Positions 16,714 through 27,111 of a DNA stretch of 64,000 nt are shown here, in pieces. The notes below the pieces were generated by a model, which saw nothing but the letters and a program-made list of their open reading frames with translations, did no database searches and was not told where the DNA came from. Numbering within the stretch: the stretch's first letter is position 1; every line of letters begins with the position of its first letter. Source of the stretch: Bordetella genomosp. 5 (GTDB taxonomy: Bacteria; Pseudomonadota; Gammaproteobacteria; Burkholderiales; Burkholderiaceae_B); assembly GCF_002261475.1 (NCBI RefSeq), contig NZ_NEVN01000008.1, positions 310,001 to 374,000 on the forward strand, written 5' to 3'. The translations under genes were made by a program, and so were the position numbers.

Positions 16714-18126
16714 TCAGATCTTGGCGTTGGCCTCGATAAAAGCGCGCACATCCGCCTGCGTGCAGTCCATGACGGTGACACGCTGCGGCAGCGATTCGAG
16801 GTCGGCCAGTGCCAGCGGCGGCGGGACGGGATGCCCCAGCGCGGCCTCGATGGTGTCGGAGAACTTGGCCGGCAACGCGGTCTCGAGCACCAGCATGGGC
16901 ACGCCCGGCTCGAGGAAATCGCGCGCGACCTTCACGCCGTCCGCCGTGTGCGGATCGATCAGGACGCCGCTCTCCTCGTACACCTGCCGGATCGTAGCCA
17001 GGCGGTCGTCGTGGTTGCTCACGCCGGACACGAAGCCATACTGGCGTTCGAAGTCGGGCTGACGCTCCGACAGATCGAAGCTGCCCTGCTCGGCGAGCTG
17101 GGCCCAGAGCACCTTGACGCGGTCGGCGTCGCGGCCGACCAGCTCGAACACGAAGCGCTCGAAATTGGAGGCGCGCGAAATGTCCATCGACGGGCTGGAG
17201 GTCGCGTAGGTGTGCTGCGGCCCGCGCGGACGATAGATGCCGGTGCGGAAGAACTCTTCGAGCACGTTGTTTTCGTTGGTGGCGAGCACCAGGCGGCGCA
17301 CCGGCAGACCCATGCTGCGGGCGATGTGGCCCGACAGGATGTTGCCGAAGTTGCCGGACGGCACCGCGAAGGAGACTTCCTTCGCACCGCCCTCGTCGGT
17401 CGCGCGCAGCCAGCCGTGGAAGTAATACACCACCTGTGCCGCGATGCGGGCCCAGTTGATGGAATTGACGGCGCCCAGGCGGTAGCGGTTCTTGAAGTCC
17501 AGATCGCCGGCCAAAGCCTTGACGATGTCCTGGGCCTCGTCGAACACGCCGCGCACCGCGATGTTGTGGATGTTTTCGTCTTGCAGCGAATACATCTGCG
17601 CGCGCTGGAACGTGCTCATGCGGCCGTGAGGCGACAGCATGAACACGGCCACGCCCTTCTTGCCGCGCAGCGCGTACTCGGCAGCGGAGCCGGTGTCGCC
17701 GGACGTGGCGCCCACGATGTTGAGCGTGGTGTTGCGCTCGGTGAGCACGTATTCGAAAACCTGGCCCAGGAACTGCATGGCCATGTCCTTGAATGCCAGC
17801 GTCGGGCCTTCGGACAGGCCCAGCAGCTTGAGCTCGCCGCCCAGCGGCCGCAACGGCACGATGTCTTCGCTCGAAAACACCTGTTCGTTGTAGGCGGCCG
17901 CGGTCAGGCGGCGCAGCACGTCGGCCGGGATGTCGGTCGCGAAGAGCGACAACACCTCGTAGGCGAGCCCGGCGTAATCCAGGCCGCGCCAGGATTCAAG
18001 CGTGGCGGCGTCGACGCGGGGCAGGGTCTCGGGAATCGCCAGCCCGCCGTCGGGCGCGAGGCCCTCGAGCAGGATGTCGGAGAACGCTTGCGGGGCCATG
18101 CCGCCGCGGGTCGAAACGTACTTCAT
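16714..18126 (-). CDS. thrC: Threonine synthase
   Basis: 470 residues, PLP enzyme converting O-phosphohomoserine to threonine. N-terminus MKYVSTRGG is typical of the longer ThrC class found in proteobacteria and fungi. The PLP lysine lies in LAFKDMAMQFLG (about residue 112), followed by NIVGATSGDTGSAAEYA, which holds the phosphate-binding residues. Complete to the C-terminus. The ATG at 18126 overlaps the hom TGA as ATGA, so translation is coupled. Third gene of the alaC-hom-thrC operon: homoserine made by Hom is converted to threonine here, with the kinase ThrB encoded elsewhere. Confidence 0.95.
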   Translation of the reverse strand: MKYVSTRGGMAPQAFSDILLEGLAPDGGLAIPETLPRVDAATLESWRGLDYAGLAYEVLSLFATDIPADVLRRLTAAAYNEQVFSSEDIVPLRPLGGELKLLGLSEGPTLAFKDMAMQFLGQVFEYVLTERNTTLNIVGATSGDTGSAAEYALRGKKGVAVFMLSPHGRMSTFQRAQMYSLQDENIHNIAVRGVFDEAQDIVKALAGDLDFKNRYRLGAVNSINWARIAAQVVYYFHGWLRATDEGGAKEVSFAVPSGNFGNILSGHIARSMGLPVRRLVLATNENNVLEEFFRTGIYRPRGPQHTYATSSPSMDISRASNFERFVFELVGRDADRVKVLWAQLAEQGSFDLSERQPDFERQYGFVSGVSNHDDRLATIRQVYEESGVLIDPHTADGVKVARDFLEPGVPMLVLETALPAKFSDTIEAALGHPVPPPLALADLESLPQRVTVMDCTQADVRAFIEANAKI

Positions 18127-19427
18127 GTGAGGTTTTCCATGCGCAGTCGGGTCACCTTGGAGCGCACGAACGACAGGGATTCGATGCGCTCGATGGCCTG
18201 GTTGACGTTGCCCTCGACGGCCTGATGGGTCAGGAAGATGATGTCGGCGCCGCCGATGTGCGACGGTTGCTGGATCATCGACCCGATCGAGATGCCGCGA
18301 TCGGCCAGGATGCGCGCGATGTCGGCCAGCACACCGGGCTGGTCGTCGACGCGCAGGCGCAGGTAGTAAGAGGTGCTCACCTGCTCGATCGGCAGGATCG
18401 CCAGGTCGGACATCGCATCGGGCTGGAAGGCCAGGTGCGGTACGCGATTACCCGGGTCCGCGGTATGCAGGCGGGTCACGTCGACCAGGTCGGCCACCAC
18501 GGCCGAGGCGGTGGGTTCTTCACCGGCGCCTTGACCATAGTACAACGTCGGGCCGACGGCGTCGCCGCGCACCAGCACGGCGTTCATCGCGCCTTCGACA
18601 TTGGCCAGCAGACGCTCGGCCGGCACCAGCGCGGGGTGCACGCGCAGTTCGATGCCTTCGGCACGGCGCTTGGTGATGCCTAGCAGCTTGATGCGGTAGC
18701 CGAGCTTCTCGGCGTGCGCGATGTCTTCCTGGGCCAGTTGCGAGATGCCCTCGATGTGGGCCTTGTCGAACTGCACTGGCACACCGAAGGCGAGCGAGGC
18801 CAGCAGCGTGAGCTTGTGCGCGGCATCCACGCCTTCGACGTCGAAGGTGGGATCGGCCTCGGCGTAGCCCAGGCGCTGGGCCTCGGCCAGCACCTCGGCG
18901 AACGGCAGGCCGCGCGAGCGCATCTCGGAGAGGATGAAGTTGGTGGTGCCGTTGATGATGCCGGCCACCCACTCGATCCGGTTGGCCGTCAGGCCTTCGC
19001 GGATCGCCTTGATGATGGGAATGCCACCCGCCACCGCGGCCTCGAAGGCCACCATCACGCCACGCTCGGAAGCCGCGGCGAAGATCTCGTTGCCGTGCTT
19101 GGCCAGCAACGCCTTGTTGGCGGTGACCACGTGCTTGCCCTGGGCAATGGCTTCGAGCACCAGTTCGCGGGCCACGGTATCGCCGCCGATCAGCTCGACC
19201 ACGATATCGATGTCCGGATCGCGCACCAGCGCGTTGACGTCGGTGGAGATATCGATGCCCTCGCCCACGCGCGCGCGGGCCTTGGCCACGTCACGCACCG
19301 CGATGCGGCTGACTTCGATGCGCCGTCCGGCGCGACGTGCGATTTCTTCGGCGTTGCGGGACAGCACACTCCAGGTGCCGCCACCGACCACGCCCAGGCC
19401 CAACAGGCCGACCTTCATGGGATTCAT
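18123..19427 (-). CDS. hom: Homoserine dehydrogenase
   Basis: 434 residues, monofunctional enzyme reducing aspartate semialdehyde to homoserine. The NAD(P)-binding loop is [12 protein letters not shown] near residue 6. The catalytic domain has [28 protein letters not shown] and [17 protein letters not shown]. The C-terminal ACT domain (about 350-430, [20 protein letters not shown]) is the site for threonine feedback. The start at 19427 overlaps the alaC stop as ATGA, and the gene's own TGA overlaps the thrC start. The second ATG (19418) gives MKVGLLG and is possible. Confidence 0.95.
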   Translation of the reverse strand: MNPMKVGLLGLGVVGGGTWSVLSRNAEEIARRAGRRIEVSRIAVRDVAKARARVGEGIDISTDVNALVRDPDIDIVVELIGGDTVARELVLEAIAQGKHVVTANKALLAKHGNEIFAAASERGVMVAFEAAVAGGIPIIKAIREGLTANRIEWVAGIINGTTNFILSEMRSRGLPFAEVLAEAQRLGYAEADPTFDVEGVDAAHKLTLLASLAFGVPVQFDKAHIEGISQLAQEDIAHAEKLGYRIKLLGITKRRAEGIELRVHPALVPAERLLANVEGAMNAVLVRGDAVGPTLYYGQGAGEEPTASAVVADLVDVTRLHTADPGNRVPHLAFQPDAMSDLAILPIEQVSTSYYLRLRVDDQPGVLADIARILADRGISIGSMIQQPSHIGGADIIFLTHQAVEGNVNQAIERIESLSFVRSKVTRLRMENLT

Positions 19428-20611
19428 TTCAGCAAACCGTCCTTGCGGAACATATCTTTGATGCCGCGCACCGCCTGGCGGGTGCGCTGCTCGTTTTCGA
19501 TAAGAGCGAAGCGCACGTATTCGTCGCCATACTCGCCGAAGCCGATCCCGGGGGACACGGCGACCTTCGCATCCGACAGGACACGCTTGGAGAATTCCAA
19601 AGAGCCCATTGCCCTGTAGGGCTCTGGGATCTGCGCCCATATGTACATCGACGCCTTCGGGATTTCCACATTCCAGCCTGCTTCGTGCAGACCGCGCGCC
19701 AGCACATCACGCCGGCGCTGATACTGGGCCACGATCTCGTTCACGCAATCCTGCGGACCGTCCAGCGCGGCAATCGATGCCACCTGAATCGGCGTGAACG
19801 TACCGTAGTCGTGATAACTCTTGATGCGTGCGAGCGCGCCCACCAGCTCGCGGTTGCCCACCATGTAGCCGATGCGCCAGCCCGCCATGTTGTAGCTCTT
19901 GCTCATCGTGAAGAACTCGACGGCGACATCGCGCGCGCCCGGCACCTGCATGATGGAAGGCGCCACGTAGCCGTCGAAACAGATGTCGGCGTAGGCCAGA
20001 TCGTGCACGACCAGAATGTCGTGCTCCTTGGCGAGGGCGACCACGCGCTCGAAGAACGACAGGTCGACGCACTGCGCCGTGGGATTGCTCGGGAAGCCCA
20101 GGATCATCATCTTGGGCTTGGGAATCGACTCGCGCACCGCACGCTCGATCTCTTCGAAGAAATCGATGCCGGGCGTCATGGGCACGGAGCGGATGCTGGC
20201 GCCGGCGATCACGGCGCCGTAGATATGGATGGGGTAGCTCGGGTTCGGCACCAGCACGGTGTCGCCGCGATCGAGCGTCGCCAGCATCAAGTGAGCCAGG
20301 CCTTCCTTGGAGCCGATCGTGACGATGGCTTCGGAATCCGGATCGAACTCGACGGCGTAGCGGCGCTGATACCAGTCGCAGATGGCCTTGCGCAGACGCG
20401 GGATGCCCTTGGACACCGAGTAGCCGTGCGTGGTCTCGCGGCTCGAGGCCTCGACCAGCTTGTCGACGATGTGCTTGGGCGTGGCGCCGTCCGGGTTGCC
20501 CATCGACATGTCGATGATGTCTTCGCCCCGACGCCGGGCCGCCATCTTGAGCTCGCCAGTAATGTTGAAAACGTACGGGGGCAGGCGCTCGATGCGAGAG
20601 AACTTCCTCAT
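19424..20611 (-). CDS. alaC: Alanine transaminase AlaC-like (YfdZ family)
   Basis: 395 residues, class I/II PLP aminotransferase. The N-terminus [20 protein letters not shown] and the Lys in [15 protein letters not shown] match AlaC/YfdZ, which transaminates pyruvate with glutamate. [12 protein letters not shown] and GFPSNPTAQ contribute substrate and PLP contacts. The start ATG at 20611 has AGGATC upstream; reading on to 20821 gives non-family sequence. First gene of the coupled alaC-hom-thrC operon, an arrangement common in betaproteobacteria. The 236 bases upstream form a divergent promoter region in which I could not fix a clear -35/-10 pair. Confidence 0.9.
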   Translation of the reverse strand: MRKFSRIERLPPYVFNITGELKMAARRRGEDIIDMSMGNPDGATPKHIVDKLVEASSRETTHGYSVSKGIPRLRKAICDWYQRRYAVEFDPDSEAIVTIGSKEGLAHLMLATLDRGDTVLVPNPSYPIHIYGAVIAGASIRSVPMTPGIDFFEEIERAVRESIPKPKMMILGFPSNPTAQCVDLSFFERVVALAKEHDILVVHDLAYADICFDGYVAPSIMQVPGARDVAVEFFTMSKSYNMAGWRIGYMVGNRELVGALARIKSYHDYGTFTPIQVASIAALDGPQDCVNEIVAQYQRRRDVLARGLHEAGWNVEIPKASMYIWAQIPEPYRAMGSLEFSKRVLSDAKVAVSPGIGFGEYGDEYVRFALIENEQRTRQAVRGIKDMFRKDGLLK

Positions 20612-20847
20612 GGGAATGATCCTAAATGGCGAGGGGATGAGACGGTGTCGGAACCCGGGGGGCACGCGTGGCGCGGCGTCGGGCATGGTTCTTGCGCGAT
20701 TGCGGCGCAACAAAACCTTGTAATCTAGCGCAAGCGTGCCCGTCCGGCAAATGGGCCGCGCTGTGTCCCCGGCGCCCCCGTGATTCCCCTGCAACATACC
20801 GTCACGGCGATGCGCTATCATCGGACCCGTATAAGCCGGAGTATTTA

Positions 20848-21306
20848 TTGAAGCTGCATACTGATCCTGCGTCGGCCCTGAACACGGTCACCGCCTATGG
20901 CGAGGGCTATATCGAGGTCAACCAGGCAAGATTTTCTCACGCGGTCGCCTTTGGCCCCGAAGGCGACGTCACCGAATGGCCGGTCCGAGTCGCGACCGAC
21001 ATCACCGCCGCCCTGCTTCAGCAGGCCGCCGGCCTGGCAGCCCCCGCCCGCGATCCCCTGGCCTTTCTCGACGAACCCGAGAGCACCACGCTCACGCGCT
21101 CGCCCGATTCGCCCGAAGTCCTGATCGTGGGCACCGGTTTGCGCCAACGCATGCTGCCTCCCGAAGTCCTGCGCCCGCTGCTCATGGCCGGCGTCGGCGT
21201 CGAGGTGATGGACACCCAGGCGGCCGCCCGTACCTACAACATCCTGATGGCGGAAGGCCGGCGCGTGGTCGTCGCCCTGCTGCCCACCGACGAGATCTCT
21301 CCATGA
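20848..21306 (+). CDS. Mth938-like (DUF498/NDUFAF3-type) protein
   Basis: 152 residues. The fold is recognised by [20 protein letters not shown], the central [17 protein letters not shown] and [18 protein letters not shown], all typical of the Mth938/DUF498 family, which includes the human complex I assembly factor NDUFAF3. No catalytic residues are known. The start is TTG at 20848: GGAG lies 6 bases before it and upstream codons are unlike the family. The stop overlaps the bcp start (ATGA), so it is co-translated with the peroxiredoxin. Confidence 0.85.
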   Translation: MKLHTDPASALNTVTAYGEGYIEVNQARFSHAVAFGPEGDVTEWPVRVATDITAALLQQAAGLAAPARDPLAFLDEPESTTLTRSPDSPEVLIVGTGLRQRMLPPEVLRPLLMAGVGVEVMDTQAAARTYNILMAEGRRVVVALLPTDEISP

Positions 21307-21767
21307 GCGCAACCATCGGCAAGCCCGCCCCTCTGTTCACGGCCGAAAGCACGATCGGCCCGGTCAGTCTGGAACAGTGCCAGGGCCGCGCGGTCGTGCT
21401 GTATTTCTACCCGAAGGACAACACCCCGGGCTGCACGACCGAGAGCCAGGATTTCCGCGACATGCACGACGAGTTCCTCGGCGCCAGCACCATCGTGCTG
21501 GGCATTTCGCGCGATTCGCTCAAGTCTCACGAGAACTTCAAAACCAAGTTCGAACTTCCCTTCCCCCTCATCTCCGACGCCGACGAAACCGTGTGCAATC
21601 TGTACGGCGTCATCAAGCAGAAGAATATGTATGGCAAACAGGTGCGTGGCATCGAACGCAGCACTTTCTTGATCGATGCCTACGGTGTGCTGGTGCAGGA
21701 GTGGCGCGGGGTGAAGGTGCCCGGCCACGCCAAGGAAGTCCTGCAGGCCGCCAAGAGCATCGGCTAG
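21303..21767 (+). CDS. bcp: Thioredoxin-dependent peroxiredoxin Bcp
   Basis: 154 residues, AhpC/TSA family enzyme reducing hydroperoxides. The peroxidatic Cys44 is in YPKDNTPGCTTES. The resolving Cys found five residues later in E. coli Bcp is absent (Gln49). Cys98 in DETVCNLYG could resolve instead, as in other atypical Bcp classes, or the enzyme may be 1-Cys. The rest (LGISRDSLKSHENF, ERSTFLID) is standard. The ATG overlaps the preceding TGA. Confidence 0.93.
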   Translation: MSATIGKPAPLFTAESTIGPVSLEQCQGRAVVLYFYPKDNTPGCTTESQDFRDMHDEFLGASTIVLGISRDSLKSHENFKTKFELPFPLISDADETVCNLYGVIKQKNMYGKQVRGIERSTFLIDAYGVLVQEWRGVKVPGHAKEVLQAAKSIG

Positions 21768-21823
21768 CCTCATATATCGGTTATGTCAGGCATTCAGCCG
21801 GCTTACACAGGAGATTGACCCTT

Positions 21824-23494
21824 ATGCCGCTTCCGAAGTTGCCTACCCGACCCGCAGCGATCCTGACCTTTCCTTCTGGAGAGGCCGCCCGGGCCAAGCC
21901 CCGGGGGGACGCCAGCGCCGACCTCGACGACGAGGATCTGCTGGTTCAGCCCGAACTCGAAGGATTGACCGCGCCAGGCCGCAAAGAAGCCCCTGAGCCG
22001 CAGGCCAAAGCCCCTGCAGCCGTTCCTGCCAAACCCGCGCCGGCGGCCAAGACCGCCAAGCCTCCCCGCACCGCCAGCACACCGCGCAAGACGCGCGCCC
22101 CGGCGTCCGGCGAGCCGCGCAAGCTGTTCGTGCTCGACACCAACGTGCTGCTGCACGATCCCACGTCGATCTTCCGTTTCGAAGAACACGACATCTTCCT
22201 GCCCATGATGACGCTCGAAGAGCTGGATCATCAGAAAAAGGGCATGTCGGAAGTGGCGCGCAACGCCCGCCAGGTCAGCCGTTCGCTCGACGCCCTGGTG
22301 CAGGACGGCGCGCAGCTCGACGAGGGTCTGGCGCTCGACAAGCTGGGCAACAAGGACGCCACCGGGCGCCTGATGTTCCAGACCACGGCCATCCACAGCA
22401 CGCTGCCGTCGGACCTGCCCATGGGCAAGGCCGACAACCAGATCCTGGGGGTGGTGCGCGCGCTCCAGGAAAAGTACGCCGACCGCGAGGTGGTGCTGGT
22501 GTCGAAAGACATCAACATGCGCCTGAAGGCCCGCGCGCTGGGCATGGCGGCCGAAGACTATTACAACGATCACGTCCTCGAAGACTCCGACCTGATGTAC
22601 TCGGGCGTGATGCAGCTGCCCGAAGACTTCTGGAACAAGCACGGCAAGGACGTCGAATCGTGGCAACAGGGCGGCACGACGTTCTACCGCATCCGCGGCC
22701 CGCTGTGTGCGCAGTTCGTGGTGAACCAGTTCGTCTTCTTCGAAGGCCAGATGCCGCTGTACGCGCAGGTGCGCGAGGTCAGCGGCAAGACCGCCGTCCT
22801 GGCCACGCTGCGTGACTACACCCACGGCAAGAACAACGTCTGGGGCATCACCGCCCGCAACCGCGAGCAGAATTTCGCGCTCAACCTGCTGATGAATCCC
22901 GAATGCGATTTCGTGTCGCTGCTGGGACAGGCCGGTACCGGCAAGACGCTGCTGGCGCTGGCGGCCGGCATCACCCAGGTGCTCGAGACCAAGCGCTACA
23001 CCGAGATCATCATGACCCGCGTCACGGTGCCGGTGGGCGAAGACATCGGTTTCCTGCCGGGCACCGAAGAAGAGAAGATGCTGCCCTGGATGGGCGCGCT
23101 CGAGGACAACCTCGACGTGCTCAACATGGGCGATGGCGAAGGCGGGGCCGATTGGGGTCGCGCCGCCACCATGGACCTGATCCGCTCGCGGATCAAGGTC
23201 AAGTCGCTGAACTTCATGCGCGGCCGCACCTTCCTCAACAAGTACCTCATCATCGACGAGGCGCAGAACCTCACGCCCAAGCAGATGAAGACGCTGATCA
23301 CGCGTGCCGGCCCCGGCACCAAGGTGGTCTGCCTCGGCAACGTCGCCCAGATCGACACGCCCTACCTCACCGAGGGCAGCTCGGGCCTGACCTTCGTGGT
23401 CGACCGCTTCAAGGGCTGGCCGCATTCAGGCCATGTCACGTTGCAGCGGGGCGAGCGTTCGCGTCTGGCCGACTACGCCGGCGACGTGCTCTGA
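21824..23494 (+). CDS. PIN domain-PhoH ATPase (PhoH2-type)
   Basis: 556 residues. Order: an acidic and Ala/Pro/Lys-rich disordered N-terminus (about 1-98); a PIN ribonuclease-like domain from KLFVLDTNVLLHDP (Asp105) through EELDHQKKG to VSKDINMRLKA; then a PhoH-type ATPase with Walker A LLGQAGTGKTLLAL (about 366-379), Walker B YLIIDEAQNL and TKVVCLGNVAQID. PhoH2 proteins of this layout have been described as RNA-unwinding and RNA-cleaving. AGGAG stands 10 bases upstream of ATG 21824; upstream in-frame sequence reads antisense-like over bcp. Likely co-transcribed with Mth938-bcp; a strong terminator follows. Confidence 0.9.
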   Translation: MPLPKLPTRPAAILTFPSGEAARAKPRGDASADLDDEDLLVQPELEGLTAPGRKEAPEPQAKAPAAVPAKPAPAAKTAKPPRTASTPRKTRAPASGEPRKLFVLDTNVLLHDPTSIFRFEEHDIFLPMMTLEELDHQKKGMSEVARNARQVSRSLDALVQDGAQLDEGLALDKLGNKDATGRLMFQTTAIHSTLPSDLPMGKADNQILGVVRALQEKYADREVVLVSKDINMRLKARALGMAAEDYYNDHVLEDSDLMYSGVMQLPEDFWNKHGKDVESWQQGGTTFYRIRGPLCAQFVVNQFVFFEGQMPLYAQVREVSGKTAVLATLRDYTHGKNNVWGITARNREQNFALNLLMNPECDFVSLLGQAGTGKTLLALAAGITQVLETKRYTEIIMTRVTVPVGEDIGFLPGTEEEKMLPWMGALEDNLDVLNMGDGEGGADWGRAATMDLIRSRIKVKSLNFMRGRTFLNKYLIIDEAQNLTPKQMKTLITRAGPGTKVVCLGNVAQIDTPYLTEGSSGLTFVVDRFKGWPHSGHVTLQRGERSRLADYAGDVL

Positions 23495-23524
23495 CCCCAC
23501 GCCGCGTCATCGCGCCATCCCCGA

Positions 23525-23548
23525 CCCGCGCTTCGGCGCGGGTTTTTT
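23525..23548 (+). terminator. Terminator of the phoH gene
   Basis: CCCGCGC (23525-23531), TTCG tetraloop, GCGCGGG, then six T. A classic intrinsic terminator. Confidence 0.92.
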
Positions 23549-23608
23549 CTGGCTCGGTGTAGCATCCTATATTGTCACGGTTACGCCTGCCGCTCCTCCC
23601 GCCCCTCC

Positions 23609-24607
<999 letters not shown>

Positions 24608-24639
24608 GCCTCACCCCCGACTTCAGAACACTCATCATC

Positions 24640-25938
24640 ATGTCCAGTCTCATCGTTCACGGCGGCACCCCGCTACGCGGCGAAATCCATCCGTCGGCCA
24701 ACAAGAACGCGGTGCTGCCGATCCTGTGCGCCACCCTGCTCACCGATGCGCCGCTGCGGCTGCATGGCGTGCCCGACATCACCGACGTGCGCAAGATTCT
24801 CGAGATCTTCCGCACGCTGGGCAGCGACGTGAAGCTCGATCCCGTGACGCGCACGCTGGATCTGCACCATCACGCCACCACGTTCGACGCCAGCCGCCAT
24901 CGCCTGCCGGAGGAGATGCGCTCCTCCATCATGCTGGTGCCGCCGCTGCTCGCCCGCTTCAGCGTGGCGCGCCTCGAAGACAACGTCAAGGGCTGCACGC
25001 TGGGCGTGCGCGAGATCGATCCGCACGTCGAAGTGTTCCGCCGTTTCGGCGGTGAAGTCGAGCGCGCCGAAGGCTCGTTGCTGGTGCGCGGCGCGCGCCT
25101 CACGCCCACCGATCACTGGCTCGACTACGCCTCCGTCACCACCACTGAAAACTTCGTGCTGTGCGCGGCCGCCGCGAGCGGCGCGTCCACGCTCACGAAC
25201 GCCGCCTCCGAGCCCCACGTGCAGGAGTTCTGCCGCTTCATGACGCTCATCGGCGTGCGCATCGAGGGCCTGGGCACGTCGCGCCTCACGGTGCATGGCG
25301 GCCAGCCCTTCAAGGGCGGAGAGTTCCGCTTCGCCGAAGACTTCCACGAGATCACCACCTTCCTGGCGCTGGGCGCGATCACCGGCGGCGACGTCGTCGT
25401 GCGCAACACCACGCCCGAAGACTTCCCGCTGATCGATCGCACGTTCGCCAAGTTCGGCGTGAAGATCGTCCACGAAAACGGCTGGTCGCGCGCGCTGCGC
25501 GATGGCCCGCTCAAGGTGCAGACGCCGTTCACGAGCAACGTGCTGACCAAGGTCGAGGCGGCGCCGTGGCCGTACGTGCCGGTCGATCTGCTGCCCATCT
25601 TCATTGCGCTGGGCGTGCGGGCACAGGGCAACGCGATGTTCTGGAACAAGGTCTACGACGGCGCGCTGGGCTGGTCCACCGAGCTCGGCAAGTTCGGCGC
25701 TCACGTGTTCCAGTCGGATCCGCATCGCCTGATCACGTTCGGCGGCGGGCCGCTCACGCCCGCGGTGGTCGAAAGCCCCTACATCATTCGCGTGGCCATC
25801 GCGCTGTTCATGGTGGCGGCCAGCATCAGCGGGCGATCGGAGATCCGCTATGCCGCCCCGATCCGCCGCGCCCACCCGCACTTCGTCGAAAACCTCCGGG
25901 CACTCGGCGCGGATGTGGAGTGGACGGCCGAAGACTGA
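24640..25938 (+). CDS. Divergent MurA paralogue (enolpyruvyl transferase family)
   Basis: 432 residues, EPSP synthase/MurA fold. Active-site positions of MurA are kept: Lys22-Asn23 in SANKNAVLPIL, the PEP-binding Cys119 in KGCTLGVREID with Arg124, and Asp316 in YVPVDLLPIF. But it differs from housekeeping MurA: SANKNA instead of GAKNA, REIDPHVEVFRRFGGEVE in the loop region, and little similarity in the UDP-GlcNAc half (DALGWSTELGKFG-like stretch). It is therefore likely a second MurA-like enzyme, transferring enolpyruvate to UDP-GlcNAc or to another acceptor. It starts 32 bases after the PdxA-family gene, in one transcript. A housekeeping murA is expected elsewhere in the genome. Confidence 0.78.
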   Translation: MSSLIVHGGTPLRGEIHPSANKNAVLPILCATLLTDAPLRLHGVPDITDVRKILEIFRTLGSDVKLDPVTRTLDLHHHATTFDASRHRLPEEMRSSIMLVPPLLARFSVARLEDNVKGCTLGVREIDPHVEVFRRFGGEVERAEGSLLVRGARLTPTDHWLDYASVTTTENFVLCAAAASGASTLTNAASEPHVQEFCRFMTLIGVRIEGLGTSRLTVHGGQPFKGGEFRFAEDFHEITTFLALGAITGGDVVVRNTTPEDFPLIDRTFAKFGVKIVHENGWSRALRDGPLKVQTPFTSNVLTKVEAAPWPYVPVDLLPIFIALGVRAQGNAMFWNKVYDGALGWSTELGKFGAHVFQSDPHRLITFGGGPLTPAVVESPYIIRVAIALFMVAASISGRSEIRYAAPIRRAHPHFVENLRALGADVEWTAED

Positions 25939-25950
25939 CGCCTCCTGTCA

Positions 25951-25980
25951 TCGTGCGGGCGCCGTGGCGCGCCCGCACGA
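25951..25980 (+). terminator. Hairpin after the murA-like gene
   Basis: TCGTGCGGGCG (25951-25961) pairs perfectly with CGCCCGCACGA (25970-25980), loop 8. No T-run follows, so it is a weak or Rho-assisted terminator. Confidence 0.5.
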
Positions 25981-26014
25981 TGTCCGCCTGTCCGCAGACC
26001 TGAATACAAACTGA

Positions 26015-26043
26015 CCGACAGACCTTGCAACGAGGTCTACAAT
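26015..26043 (+). promoter_or_regulatory. Candidate sigma-70 promoter for the symporter gene
   Basis: CCGACA (26015-26020), 17-base spacer, TACAAT (26038-26043). The -10 matches at 5/6 positions, the -35 at 4/6. It lies 37 bases before the ATG at 26080. Confidence 0.5.
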
Positions 26044-26079
26044 AGCGGCGCTTCATCGGTCCAACCTCACGCTTGCCCC

Positions 26080-27048
26080 ATGTCCCGCCTCGCCCGCTTT
26101 CTGCCCGACCGCTTCACCCTGCTCCTCGTCACCACCGTCATCATCGCCAGCCTGCTGCCCGCGCACGGCCAGGGCATCGAGATCTTCGGGTGGATCACCA
26201 ACATCGCGGTCGCCCTGCTGTTCTTCCTGCACGGCGCACGACTCTCGCGCGACGCCATCGTCGCCGGCGTCACGCACTGGCGGCTGCACCTGACGATCTT
26301 CTCGGCGACGTTCCTGATGTTTCCGTTGCTGGGCGTGGCGCTCAAGCCCGTGCTCGAGCCGCTGGTGACGCCCGAGCTCTATCTCGGCATCCTGTTCCTG
26401 TGCTGCCTGCCGGCCACGGTGCAATCCGCGATCGCGTTCACCTCGATGGCGCGCGGCAACGTGCCGGCCGCGGTATGCAGTGCGTCGGCCTCGAGCCTGC
26501 TCGGCATCTTCATCACGCCGCTGCTCGTGGGCACGGTGGTCGCCAGCACGGCGGCCGCGCCGATCTCCTTCGATGCCGTCGGCAAGATCATGCTGCAGCT
26601 GCTGCTGCCCTTCGTGCTGGGCCAGCTGCTGCGCCCCTGGATCGGCGCCTGGGTCCACCGCCGCAAGTCGATGCTGAAATGGGTCGACCAGGGCTCGATC
26701 CTGCTGGTGGTGTACACGGCGTTCTCCGAGGCCGTGAACGAAGGCCTGTGGCAGAACACGCCCGTGCCCGCCCTGCTCGGCCTGCTGGCCTGCTGCGCCA
26801 TCATCCTGGCGCTGGCGCTGCTGGGCTCGCAACTGATGGGCAAGCTGTTCGGCTTCGACGTCGCCGATCGCATCACCCTGCTCTTCTGCGGCTCCAAGAA
26901 GAGCCTGGCGAGCGGCATTCCGATGGCCCAGGTCATCTTCGCCGGCCAGGCCGTCGGCGCCATCGTGCTGCCGTTGATGCTGTTTCACCAGATCCAGCTG
27001 ATGGTGTGCGCGGTGCTCGCCTCGCGCTACGCGCGCCGCCCGGAGTGA
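26080..27048 (+). CDS. Bile acid:sodium symporter family transporter (YfeH type)
   Basis: 322 residues with about ten hydrophobic segments. The N-terminal RFLPDRFTLLLVTTVIIASLLP, FFLHGARLSRDAI and the central CCLPATVQSAIAFTSMARGN match the SBF-like family (PF13593) related to bacterial bile-acid symporters; the second conserved motif is FCGSKKSLASGIPMAQVIF. It is an inner-membrane sodium-coupled carrier of unknown substrate, perhaps an organic anion. Its own promoter and a shared terminator make it a single-gene unit. Confidence 0.85.
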   Translation: MSRLARFLPDRFTLLLVTTVIIASLLPAHGQGIEIFGWITNIAVALLFFLHGARLSRDAIVAGVTHWRLHLTIFSATFLMFPLLGVALKPVLEPLVTPELYLGILFLCCLPATVQSAIAFTSMARGNVPAAVCSASASSLLGIFITPLLVGTVVASTAAAPISFDAVGKIMLQLLLPFVLGQLLRPWIGAWVHRRKSMLKWVDQGSILLVVYTAFSEAVNEGLWQNTPVPALLGLLACCAIILALALLGSQLMGKLFGFDVADRITLLFCGSKKSLASGIPMAQVIFAGQAVGAIVLPLMLFHQIQLMVCAVLASRYARRPE

Positions 27049-27067
27049 CATCTCCGGCGCCCCATGC

Positions 27068-27091
27068 AAAACGGCCCCGCGGGGCCGTTTT
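27068..27091. terminator. Bidirectional terminator between the symporter gene and dnaB
   Basis: AAAACGGCCCC and GGGGCCGTTTT form a palindrome with a CG centre. A-run and T-run on both sides let it serve both convergent genes. Confidence 0.85.
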
Positions 27092-27111
27092 GTTTTGGGT
27101 AGCGCCTGCGC

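Noticed and set aside
25951-25980. The hairpin after the murA-like gene as a strong intrinsic terminator
   Set aside because: The stem is perfect but no T-run follows on either strand, so it is listed only with low confidence.
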